From Chitinophagaceae bacterium (GTDB lineage Bacteria; Bacteroidota; Bacteroidia; Chitinophagales; Chitinophagaceae), in assembly GCA_016720585.1 (NCBI GenBank), contig JADKKH010000006.1, positions 62,001 to 126,000 of the forward strand: DNA of 64,000 bases. Direction: 5' to 3'. The notes under the pieces were generated by a model. It searched no databases. It saw only the letters and a program-made list of their open reading frames with translations, and was not told where the DNA came from. The translations under genes were made by a program, and so were the position numbers. Below are positions 35,487 to 43,830 of this stretch, in pieces. Positions within the stretch are counted from its first letter, which is position 1. Each line of letters opens with the position of its first letter.

Positions 35487-36593
35487 TCAGGCAAGCCGGT
35501 ATAATTTACCCGGTAAAGATAACATCACATTTTGTAATTCTAAGTTAAGGATAGCGGCTGCCACCGTACTGCTGCTTAACCCGCTTTTTATATTGATCTC
35601 ATCAATATGTACCGCTTCTTTTTCATTTAAAATATTTACGATAACTTTTTCATCAACCGTTAATTCAATAAACAACTCTTTCTGTCTCTGCATCCCTTGT
35701 TTACGACTTTTTTTATCTTCCCAACCCATCACATCAATTATTTCCTGTGCATCTGTCAGCAGCATGGCTTTATTGTTTTTAATAAGATAATTGCAGCCGG
35801 TACTTTTGGTGTCCGTTATTTTCCCGGGAACAGCAAATACATCTTTGTTATATCCATTCGCCAGTTCTGCGGTGATCATACTGCCTCCTTTAATACCTGT
35901 TTCTATTACGATGGTGGCATCACTCATTCCCGCAACAATCCGGTTGCGGCTGGGAAAATTATGTTTGTCCGGACTTGTCTTGCTCCGGAATTCTGTTAAT
36001 AAGCCACCATTATTTTTTATCATCTCTTTGGCTAAGCCGGCATGTGCTGCAGGATAGATCTGATCTAAGCCATGAGCCAGTACGCCGATAGTAGGAAGTT
36101 CATTTTTAAGAGATGCTTTGTGTGCAATGGCATCCACACCAAAAGCCAGACCGCTGACCACCGTTATATTTTGTGCAGCAAGATCCTTTACTAATTTTTC
36201 GGTCACCTGTTTGGCATACTCGGTATGACTTCTTGTGCCGATGATGGCGATCGTTTTAGAAACGTTCAGATCAGCCGCGCCTTTATAATAAAGCAGCGTG
36301 GGAGAGTCATAGCAATTCAGCAGTCGTTTTGGATAGGCCGGGTTGGTAAGAAAAAGTGGGTTGATCTTATATTTCTCAATAAATTTTATTTCTTCCTCTG
36401 CCAGGGAAAAATCCCTGAATCCGGCGATTGCTGCTGCCCGTATGGGGCCAATACCTTCTATTTTTTCCAGGTAGGATTTTTTTGCATGAAAGATTTCTTC
36501 TGCATTGCAATGCTGCAAAAGGATTTTGGCCTGTACCGGCCCGATATTGGGGATAAGGGTTAAAGCAAGCTGATAAAGCAGTTCTGATTCCAT
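35487..36593 (-). CDS. dprA: DNA-processing protein DprA
   Basis: 368 residues from the ATG at 36593; a TTG at 36617 would add eight residues and is less likely. DprA protects incoming single-stranded DNA and loads RecA during natural transformation. An N-terminal HhH-like segment (LIPNIGPVQAKILL; EGIGPIRAAAIAGF) precedes the Rossmann core: VVSGLAFGVDAIAHKAS, FPSRNRIVAGMSD, ETGIKGGSMITAE and FAVPG. A C-terminal winged-helix-like segment (VHIDEINIKSGLSSSTV) is present. Competence is possible but unproven here. Confidence 0.95.
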   Translation of the reverse strand: MESELLYQLALTLIPNIGPVQAKILLQHCNAEEIFHAKKSYLEKIEGIGPIRAAAIAGFRDFSLAEEEIKFIEKYKINPLFLTNPAYPKRLLNCYDSPTLLYYKGAADLNVSKTIAIIGTRSHTEYAKQVTEKLVKDLAAQNITVVSGLAFGVDAIAHKASLKNELPTIGVLAHGLDQIYPAAHAGLAKEMIKNNGGLLTEFRSKTSPDKHNFPSRNRIVAGMSDATIVIETGIKGGSMITAELANGYNKDVFAVPGKITDTKSTGCNYLIKNNKAMLLTDAQEIIDVMGWEDKKSRKQGMQRQKELFIELTVDEKVIVNILNEKEAVHIDEINIKSGLSSSTVAAAILNLELQNVMLSLPGKLYRLA

Positions 36594-36643
36594 GTCGTAA
36601 TCGAAGCGTATACCCAAATATACTTTGAAAGGTTTATTCAGAA

Positions 36644-38557
36644 TTACTGGCTGGTCACTTTCATTTCAGTCCGGCGGTTTAAGGCTCTGCCCTCTTCCGT
36701 TTTATTATCAGCCAATGGGTTTGTTTCACCATAACCTTTTGAAGTGAGTCTTTGTGCGACAATGTTTTTGCCTATGAGATAATTGACCACGGCTTTTGCC
36801 CGGTTGTTACTTAGTAATAGATTATCCATGGGTTTACCTACATTATCGGTATAGCCGGTGATCTCAATTTTCAACCCGGGGTTCTCCATCAGCAATAATA
36901 CCAGTTTATCCAGCTCCACCTGTGATTCGGATTTAAGCTCGACCTTGTTGATATCAAAAAAAATATTTTTTAAAATAATACGTGCATTGACTTCGATCGG
37001 TTGCAGCGCAATATTTTTTTCATAAGTGGAGTCCGGGGAACGGCCCTGCATTAAAAAATTGCCGGAATAGAAAAGATAACCTTTCCGGTTAACCGTAAAT
37101 GCATAATCTTTCCCGACAGGCAGGGTAATAAAATATTCCCCTTTTTCATCGGTCTGTACTTTGGAAATAATTTGACCGGTTCCCAGATCGGTCAATTCAA
37201 CAGAAGAAGACAATCCGTTCCCGGTTTTTTTGTCGGTAACTATTCCTTTTACCCAGAGGGTTTTATCGGGACGGATATCGGAGCGTAATTCAAAGTTGTA
37301 AATATCAAGCCCCCCTTTGGAATCGCTCCGGTCGCTGGCATAGAAAGCAGTTTTTCCATCCGCTGCGATAAATAAAGTTCCTTCATCACCAATGGTATTG
37401 ATCGGATAACCCAGATTCATGGGTTTGCTCCAGGTGTCCTTCACATTTTTGCGTGAAAAAAACAAATCATTGTCTCCGTATCCGGGCCATCCGTTTGAGG
37501 TAAAATACATGGTCTGATTATCGGCATGTATAAAGGGACATTGATCATCTCCAGTGGTATTTATGCCTGCCCCTAAATTTTCCGGTTCACTCCATCGGCC
37601 ATTGGTTTGCATATGACAAACATAAATATCGCTGCCACCCAAACCACCCAAACGACGGCTGGCAAAATACAGATCTCTTTTATCCGGTGAAAGACAGGGT
37701 TGAGAATCCCATTGATCCGAGTTGACCCGGCCGCCGGAATTTGTTGCCGTACTCCAACCTTGTGGGGTCAAATAAGAAGAATAAAGATCATAATTTCCGA
37801 AGCCATCCACCCGGTTGTTGGCAGTAAATACCATCCATTGTCCATCCCTGGAAATAGTTTGTGCAGCTTCACTTTGCGGTGTATTTACGTTTCCTTCCAT
37901 GGGCCGGGCAATATCCCAGGTGTCTGCATTCAGCCGGCTGTAATAAAAATCTTCATTCAGATTATTTACTCTCCTGGTAAATACTAATTCTTTTCCATCT
38001 ATGGATAATGAGGGGAAATATTCCGATTCAGGGCTATTGATTCCCGGGCCCATATTCCGGGGAGCAAATACATAATTCTTATCTGGATTATTTTTTTCAT
38101 AGGCAACGGCAAACTCATACGATCGTTTTCTTTTTTGGACCATTTCAAAACTCGATGGATTTTTCGGAGGCTTTTTTGTCAATAATTCATTGATAGCGAT
38201 CAGGGCCTTTTCAAATGCTCCCAAACCCGCCAGGTGAACGGAATAGGGAAGTTTATAATCCAAGGTATACGCGGTATCTAATGCAAATGCCTTTTCATAA
38301 AACTGTGTACTGCTGTTGTAATTTTTTATTTTTCCATAAATACTGGCCAGGGCCAGGTAAGCCTCCACGTATTTTTTGTCGGCTTCAATGGCCTGCAATA
38401 AAAGCCCGGCCGCGCTGGTATAATTATCATCCAGGGCTCTTTCCTGTGCCTGGGTATATAAAGCGATTGCTTTCTTACTGATTTTTCCGGGATCGTATTG
38501 GGAAAAAGAAGATTGAATCAGTAAATAAGAAGAAAGTAAAAAGAATATTTTTTTCAT
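36644..38557 (-). CDS. OmpA-family protein with TPR, PD40 propeller and peptidoglycan-binding domain (PorE-like)
   Basis: 637 residues with a signal peptide (KIFFLLSSYLLIQSSFSQ). Domain order: TPR-like helices (about 30-125), WD40-like PD40 beta-propeller repeats (about 175-425; LVFTRRVN, DLYFASRR, TMYFTSNGWPG, TAFYASDRSD), a carboxypeptidase-regulatory-like domain (about 433-510) and a C-terminal OmpA domain (about 525-637; DINKVELKSES, GYTDNVG, NRRTEMKV). This is the architecture of PorE, a periplasmic T9SS component that anchors to peptidoglycan. Bacteroidota encode several such paralogues, so PorE identity is tentative. Confidence 0.88.
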   Translation of the reverse strand: MKKIFFLLSSYLLIQSSFSQYDPGKISKKAIALYTQAQERALDDNYTSAAGLLLQAIEADKKYVEAYLALASIYGKIKNYNSSTQFYEKAFALDTAYTLDYKLPYSVHLAGLGAFEKALIAINELLTKKPPKNPSSFEMVQKRKRSYEFAVAYEKNNPDKNYVFAPRNMGPGINSPESEYFPSLSIDGKELVFTRRVNNLNEDFYYSRLNADTWDIARPMEGNVNTPQSEAAQTISRDGQWMVFTANNRVDGFGNYDLYSSYLTPQGWSTATNSGGRVNSDQWDSQPCLSPDKRDLYFASRRLGGLGGSDIYVCHMQTNGRWSEPENLGAGINTTGDDQCPFIHADNQTMYFTSNGWPGYGDNDLFFSRKNVKDTWSKPMNLGYPINTIGDEGTLFIAADGKTAFYASDRSDSKGGLDIYNFELRSDIRPDKTLWVKGIVTDKKTGNGLSSSVELTDLGTGQIISKVQTDEKGEYFITLPVGKDYAFTVNRKGYLFYSGNFLMQGRSPDSTYEKNIALQPIEVNARIILKNIFFDINKVELKSESQVELDKLVLLLMENPGLKIEITGYTDNVGKPMDNLLLSNNRAKAVVNYLIGKNIVAQRLTSKGYGETNPLADNKTEEGRALNRRTEMKVTSQ

Positions 38558-38722
38558 TGGTAAAAGAAGGCATTTCTATAACGAAACTACCTGAATTTTA
38601 TTAGCCATCTTGATTTTAGCTGCAAACGTTAACTAATATTGATAATTTTTTATTTCCGCCAATTGCAACATACAGAAAGGCAGGATTAAGGGGAAAGAAG
38701 AAAATATTAAACAGAAGGTTGC

Positions 38723-39343
38723 TTAGGGTACCTGGATGTACTTGTGTATCTGCAAGCTCAACACCCATTTTGGATTGGCCTTGATGTATTCAATGATCAA
38801 CGGAGTAACCAGTGCCGCTTTATCCCATTCAGGTTGTAAATACAATTTACATTCCGGGGAAACGAGCGTTGCATACTTTTCTGCCCAGTCAAAATCGGAG
38901 ACATTAAAAATGACCACTTTCAGTTCATCAGCCACCGGCAAAAGTTCTGGCAAAGGCGCTTTGAATTTTTTAGGGGACAAACAAATCCAGTCCCATTTGC
39001 CACTCAACGGATAAGCCCCGGAAGTTTCGATATGTGTTTTCAACCCGGCCTGATGCAATTCATAAGTGAGTTCCTCAAGGTTATGCATCAAAGGTTCACC
39101 ACCCGTTATTACAACCAGCTCAGCCGGTGTTTTCCTTATGACATCTATCAAACTACGAACTGGGAGCTTCGTATGTTTCTCGGCATCCCAACTATCTTTT
39201 ACGTCACACCACACACAACCTACGTCACACCCACCCAGGCGGATAAAGTAAGCCGCTTTGCCCTGGTGAAAACCTTCACCCTGCAGGGTATAAAAATGTT
39301 CCATTACCGGCAGGTGTATGGTTTCTTTCAACAAAGCATTCAT
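38723..39343 (-). CDS. queE: 7-carboxy-7-deazaguanine synthase (radical SAM)
   Basis: 206 residues from the ATG at 39343, five bases after the folD stop. The longer frame to 39445 overlaps folD and is rejected. The radical SAM enzyme converts 6-carboxytetrahydropterin (QueD product) to 7-carboxy-7-deazaguanine. It opens LPVMEHFYTLQGEGFHQG and carries the CxxxCxxC cluster motif (GGCDVGCVWCDVKD), the VITGGEPLMH motif and HIETSGAYP. It extends the pterin/queuosine theme begun by folE and the PTPS homologues. It is probably in an operon with folD. Confidence 0.95.
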   Translation of the reverse strand: MNALLKETIHLPVMEHFYTLQGEGFHQGKAAYFIRLGGCDVGCVWCDVKDSWDAEKHTKLPVRSLIDVIRKTPAELVVITGGEPLMHNLEELTYELHQAGLKTHIETSGAYPLSGKWDWICLSPKKFKAPLPELLPVADELKVVIFNVSDFDWAEKYATLVSPECKLYLQPEWDKAALVTPLIIEYIKANPKWVLSLQIHKYIQVP

Positions 39344-39348
39344 AACAA

Positions 39349-40224
39349 TCAATTCTTTTGTAAACAGGATTTGTAGGTGTTTTTCAACAAAGCTGCAATG
39401 GTCATCGGCCCAACGCCGCCGGGAACAGGGGTTATCCACGAGCATTTGGGGGCAACGGTATCAAAAGCTACATCACCTTTTAATTTGTACCCGCTTTTTT
39501 TGGTAGGATCTACATCTCTGGTTATGCCTACATCGACAATAACGGTTCCTTCCTTTACCATATCGGCGGTAACAAATTCCGGTTTGCCTATTGCCGCAAC
39601 TATAATGTCAGCCTGCAGGCAAAAATCCTTGATATTTTTAGTTTGTGAATGACAGGTGGTAACAGTACAATTACCCGGGTTGGTATTGCTGCCTAATAAA
39701 ATACTGAGTGGTCTTCCAACAATATTGCTGCGACCGATGACTACCGCATGCTTACCTTTTGTATCAATTTTATAATGTTCCAGTAATAACATGATACCAT
39801 GGGGTGTGGCCGGAATAAAAGTCGGAAGGCCCTGCACCATTTTCCCGACATTGACCGGGTGAAAACCATCCACATCTTTATCCGGATCAATGGAATTAAT
39901 AATTTCCTCATCCGAAATGTGTTTGGGTAATGGCAGTTGAACCAATATTCCGTCGACATCCGGATCGGTATTCAATTCCTGGATTTTATCCAGTAATTTA
40001 CCTGTATGTACATCCTGTTCAAACCGGATCAGGGTGGAAATAAATCCTACTTCTTCACACGCTTTTACTTTTGCGGCGACATAAGTTTCGCTGGCTCCGT
40101 TGGTACCAACCAGGATAGCTGCCAGGTGCGGAATTTTTTTTCCTTCAGCAGCGAGTTGGGCTACTTCAATTTTCAATTCACTTTTAATAACATGAGCCGC
40201 TTGTTTACCATCTAAAATTTGCAT
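39349..40224 (-). CDS. folD: Bifunctional methylenetetrahydrofolate dehydrogenase / methenyltetrahydrofolate cyclohydrolase
   Basis: 291 residues from the ATG at 40224; a further upstream in-frame start (40242) lies before the -7 box at 40229-40236 and is rejected. It interconverts one-carbon folates. YVAAKVKACEEVG carries the catalytic lysine, VDGILVQLPLPKH and DVDGFHPVNVGK the substrate loop, and VIGRSNIVGRPLSILL the NADP-binding site. Cytosolic. It is the first gene of a folD-queE unit. Confidence 0.96.
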   Translation of the reverse strand: MQILDGKQAAHVIKSELKIEVAQLAAEGKKIPHLAAILVGTNGASETYVAAKVKACEEVGFISTLIRFEQDVHTGKLLDKIQELNTDPDVDGILVQLPLPKHISDEEIINSIDPDKDVDGFHPVNVGKMVQGLPTFIPATPHGIMLLLEHYKIDTKGKHAVVIGRSNIVGRPLSILLGSNTNPGNCTVTTCHSQTKNIKDFCLQADIIVAAIGKPEFVTADMVKEGTVIVDVGITRDVDPTKKSGYKLKGDVAFDTVAPKCSWITPVPGGVGPMTIAALLKNTYKSCLQKN

Positions 40225-40228
40225 GGCG

Positions 40229-40236
40229 CAAAGGTA
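40229..40236 (-). promoter_or_regulatory. Candidate -7 box for folD (TACCTTTG)
   Basis: Exact TAnnTTTG on the minus strand, 4 bp before the chosen ATG; a transcript would be leaderless or nearly so. Confidence 0.55.
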
Positions 40237-40669
40237 AAGCATGTGGAATGGTCTTCATCTGTCAAGTTGTATTTTATTTTAAAATAAAAAGTTATGGGGC
40301 TAACTGGAATTCCAGGGTATAATTGACTGTCATTATTTTGTTCTGAAAAAATAGTCATGTGCCGGGTCGGTTATTGGCGCGTATATAATAACTCTGAAAT
40401 GACTTCGGGAAAAAACAGGTTTTCCTGATGAAAAACACAGGGAAAAGCATACGCTGAGATATAGCTTTGATGAGCTGTCAGCATTGAGCAGATGAATAAA
40501 TTGTTCACGTTTTACTGGCCGTTAACCCGGGTCATACAGGTCATTGTAAAAGTGAAAGATCAGTGATTGCAACTTGGAAAACTAAACACCTTGCTGAACC
40601 AGCCTATGGTTAGAAACAGTGCTCAATGCATCAGTTAATATTGTTCAACTTTTATATAAAGTCCGTATA
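40237..40669. other. Intergenic region, no gene recognised
   Basis: About 430 bp between folD and the barrel protein gene. Only an A/T palindrome (TTTTATTTTAAAATAAAA, near 40271-40288) stands out. No tRNA fold, clear -7 box or convincing coding frame was seen. Confidence 0.5.
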
Positions 40670-41512
40670 GTGATCAATAAATTTATAGTCTTAGTTGCTA
40701 TTTTGTTAGAAGGTAATATTTTATTACCGGCACAAACCCTGCGGCCATCATTAGCGGATTCCTATACGGGCTCCGGGGCCTATAGTTTGCACCATGCAGA
40801 TGTCTTTTCCTTTACCTCCAATCCGGCATCCCTGTCACAATTAAAAAATATCTCGTTTGCTGTTTATGGGGAAAGAAGGTTTTTACTGAAAGAATTAAAT
40901 ACCTATACGGCGGTTGTCGGAATACCTGCCCATTCAGGAAATTTTGGAATAGAAGCCCGGTATTCGGGATATAGTGATTATAATGAAACGCAATTTGGAA
41001 TAGCCTATGGAAGAACTCTGGGAACTAAAGTGGATATAGGCGTACAGTTTAATTACCATGGAATACGTATCAAAGATTATGGTAACGCATCGGCTATTAG
41101 TTTTGAGACCGGGGCGGTGTTGCATCTTACAGATAAATTACATACTGGTTTTCATATAAATAATCCGGTAGGCGGAAAATTTGGGAAAGGGCAGCAGGAA
41201 AAATTAGCATCGGTTTATACAATTGGTTTGGGATATGAAGCTTCCGGAAAATTTTTTTTCAGTGCAGAAATAGAAAAAGAAGAGGATAGTCCGGTAACTG
41301 TAAATGCCGGGTTTCAATACAAATTCATACCGCAATTGTGGGTAAGGGCTGGCATGTCATCGGCCACTACATCTGCCTGGATAGGAGCAGGGCTTATCTT
41401 AAAATCATTCCGGGTTGATCTTACCACCCGGTATCATCCGGTGTTAGGTATTACACCGGGCTTATTATTTCTTTTCAATTTACCTACCCCCGCTCCTAAA
41501 AAACAGTTTTAG
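40670..41512 (+). CDS. Outer-membrane beta-barrel protein, PorV/FadL-like
   Basis: 280 residues from the GTG at 40670, giving a signal peptide (NKFIVLVAILLEGNILLPAQ). A GTG at 40619 would add 17 residues. The mature chain alternates beta-strands typical of small FadL/PorV-like barrels: VFSFTSNPASLSQLKNISFAVYG, FGIEARYSGYSDYNETQFGIAYGR, GLGYEASGKFFFSAEIEKEED and VLGITPGLLFLFNLP. It lies 31 bp before the HhH-barrel gene on the same strand, a pairing that suggests joint function. Role unknown. Confidence 0.72.
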   Translation: MINKFIVLVAILLEGNILLPAQTLRPSLADSYTGSGAYSLHHADVFSFTSNPASLSQLKNISFAVYGERRFLLKELNTYTAVVGIPAHSGNFGIEARYSGYSDYNETQFGIAYGRTLGTKVDIGVQFNYHGIRIKDYGNASAISFETGAVLHLTDKLHTGFHINNPVGGKFGKGQQEKLASVYTIGLGYEASGKFFFSAEIEKEEDSPVTVNAGFQYKFIPQLWVRAGMSSATTSAWIGAGLILKSFRVDLTTRYHPVLGITPGLLFLFNLPTPAPKKQF

Positions 41513-41543
41513 TCAAATTTTTTTATAAGAAAAGAATTCACGC

Positions 41544-43646
41544 GTGAAAAATTCAGGATTCATTTTTATTTTTTTGGTTTGGATATTTTTCTTACATCCA
41601 TATCGCGTTTGGGGACAGGAAATTCCGGTTAGTACCGAACAGCAATTAGAGAACCAGACTGATGGGGACCAGATTGAAACAGAAGATGATTCTTACCTGC
41701 TGGAGTTGGTACAGTTCAAAAAAGATCCGATAAATCTTAATACCGCCGATGCCGAAGAATTAAAATTATTGAGAATTGTAACCGATTTGCAGATTGCGAA
41801 CCTTATTTCATACCGAAAACTCTTCGGGAAACTGATAAATATTTATGAATTGCAGGGCGTGTCGGCCTGGGATATGAATACGATCCAAAAAATACTACCG
41901 TATGTAACCACAGCCACCCCTGTTACTCTGAATGAAGAAGCCGGAAAACGATTCAGGCAGGGCGATCACAGCCTGCTGCTCCGGTTTTCACAGGTTTTGG
42001 AAAAATCTGCTGGTTTTAATAAGTCAACGCCTGGAACAAAATTCCTGGGTAGCCCTCAGAAGATTTTATTTCGTTACCGGTATACGTATAAGAATTTATT
42101 ACAATTTGGATTGGTGGGTGATAAGGATGCCGGTGAACAATTCCTGAAGGGTAAACAGCAAACCGGATTTGATTTTTACTCTTTTCATTTTTTTGCAAGA
42201 AAAATCGGTTCCATACAATCCCTGGCATTGGGAGATTTTTCAGTAAATATGGGTCAGGGATTAATTCAATGGCAGGGGCTTGCATTTAAAAAAAGTGCAG
42301 AAGTAATGGGGGTAAAACGGCAGTCCGCTGTTTTGCGTCCATACAATTCTGCCGGCGAGTTCTATTTTCACCGGGGCGTTGGCGTTACTATGAAAAAAGG
42401 ACGCCTGGAATCAACTGCATTTGTTTCTATTCGGAAACTGGGCGGAAATTTTGTCGCGGATTCCGTCAACAACGAAAATTATATTTCTTCTTTTTTCACA
42501 TCCGGTTATCACCGCACTCCGGGGGAAAATGCGGATCGGAATAATCTTACACAAACAACTTTGGGTGGAAATATTATTTACCGGAAGAATAAGTGGCAGG
42601 TGGGGGTAAATGGTATTTATTATAAATTCTCATGGCCCATACAAAAAAGAGACGAACCCTATAATTTATATGCCATCAGCGGGATACAGTGGTATAATTT
42701 CAGTGTTGATTATAGTTACACGTATAAGAATCTACATTTTTTCGGCGAAGCAGCTTTGGATAAAAATTTCAACAAAGCATTTATAAATGGAATATTATTG
42801 AGTGTAGATCCCCGGGTTGATATTTCTTTTGTTCAGCGAACCCTTTCAAAGTCCTATCAGTCCATTAATGGAAATGCATTCACTGAAAATTCCTATCCCA
42901 CAAATGAGACCGGTTTTTATACCGGTATGGTTATCCGGCCCGTCAAAGATTGGCGGATTGAAGTATATGGTGATGTTTTTAAGTTTCCCGGGTTGAAATA
43001 CCTGGTGGATGCACCCAGCCATGGGATAGATTTTTTGGTCCAGTTGACATACGCACCCAATAAGCAGGTAGTTGTGTATTCAAGATTCAGGAATGAAACA
43101 AAGCAAATAAATCAATCGGGCAACCTGCCTGCCGGACAGACTGGTAGCACGGTTACTAATTTCCTGGTATCCATACCCCGGCAAAGCTGGCGGACCCAGG
43201 TTAATTATACATTAAACCCGTCCCTTACATTTCGAAACAGGGTGGAGCTGCTTTGGTATGATCATAAAGCCCGTCCGGATGACCCGTTTGGAAGAGGACT
43301 GAATAAGGAAAATGGGTTTCTGACTTTTTTCGATTTTATCTATAAACCGTTGCTTTCCCCTCATTCCGGGATACTCCGTTTGCAATATTTTGAAACCGGG
43401 GGCTATAATTCCCGGATCTACGCCTATGAAAACGATGTTATGTACAGTTATTCCATACCCTCATTTGCTTACCAGGGGTTACGTTACTACCTGACCCTAA
43501 ACTATGATGTCAGTAAAAGAATTTCTATTTGGTTTCGATGGTCACAAACAGTCTTTCGAAACCAAAAAACGGTTGGCTCGGGACCTGATGAAATAAAGGG
43601 CAATTTCCGAACAGATTTGAAGCTGCAGGCCCATGTAATTCTTTAA
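41544..43646 (+). CDS. Helix-hairpin-helix outer-membrane barrel protein
   Basis: 700 residues; start is GTG with a signal peptide (GFIFIFLVWIFFLHPYRVWG). Residues about 55-135 contain ComEA-like HhH motifs (INLNTADAEELKLLRIVTDLQIANLISYR; LINIYELQGVSAWDMNTIQKILPYV). The remaining ~550 residues are beta-strand-rich, ending with an aromatic-containing strand, and likely form an outer-membrane barrel. HhH motifs normally bind DNA without sequence specificity, and a role in DNA uptake has not been shown for this family to my knowledge. Codons at 43124-43144 (NLPAGQTG) contain a near-copy of an intergenic palindrome. Confidence 0.78.
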   Translation: MKNSGFIFIFLVWIFFLHPYRVWGQEIPVSTEQQLENQTDGDQIETEDDSYLLELVQFKKDPINLNTADAEELKLLRIVTDLQIANLISYRKLFGKLINIYELQGVSAWDMNTIQKILPYVTTATPVTLNEEAGKRFRQGDHSLLLRFSQVLEKSAGFNKSTPGTKFLGSPQKILFRYRYTYKNLLQFGLVGDKDAGEQFLKGKQQTGFDFYSFHFFARKIGSIQSLALGDFSVNMGQGLIQWQGLAFKKSAEVMGVKRQSAVLRPYNSAGEFYFHRGVGVTMKKGRLESTAFVSIRKLGGNFVADSVNNENYISSFFTSGYHRTPGENADRNNLTQTTLGGNIIYRKNKWQVGVNGIYYKFSWPIQKRDEPYNLYAISGIQWYNFSVDYSYTYKNLHFFGEAALDKNFNKAFINGILLSVDPRVDISFVQRTLSKSYQSINGNAFTENSYPTNETGFYTGMVIRPVKDWRIEVYGDVFKFPGLKYLVDAPSHGIDFLVQLTYAPNKQVVVYSRFRNETKQINQSGNLPAGQTGSTVTNFLVSIPRQSWRTQVNYTLNPSLTFRNRVELLWYDHKARPDDPFGRGLNKENGFLTFFDFIYKPLLSPHSGILRLQYFETGGYNSRIYAYENDVMYSYSIPSFAYQGLRYYLTLNYDVSKRISIWFRWSQTVFRNQKTVGSGPDEIKGNFRTDLKLQAHVIL
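43124..43144. repeat. CCTGCCTGCCGG-type palindrome copy inside a coding region
   Basis: CCTGCCTGCCGGACAG... resembles the palindrome at 56863-56884 and encodes the low-complexity peptide NLPAGQTG within a predicted barrel loop. Confidence 0.5.
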
Positions 43647-43830
43647 CCAGGATACTGTTTCAGAAATACTTTTTTATTTTTTTAGCCACTTTAACAAATT
43701 GTTAAAAAAAACTTTAACTTGCGGCAGCATTTCTAAAGGCATTTGTGTCTTTATGAGAATCCCTACCCCCTTTAAATTGACGGTTATACTTGATAATCAA
43801 TGCTTTTTTAATTTAAAAATTAACGTTAAC

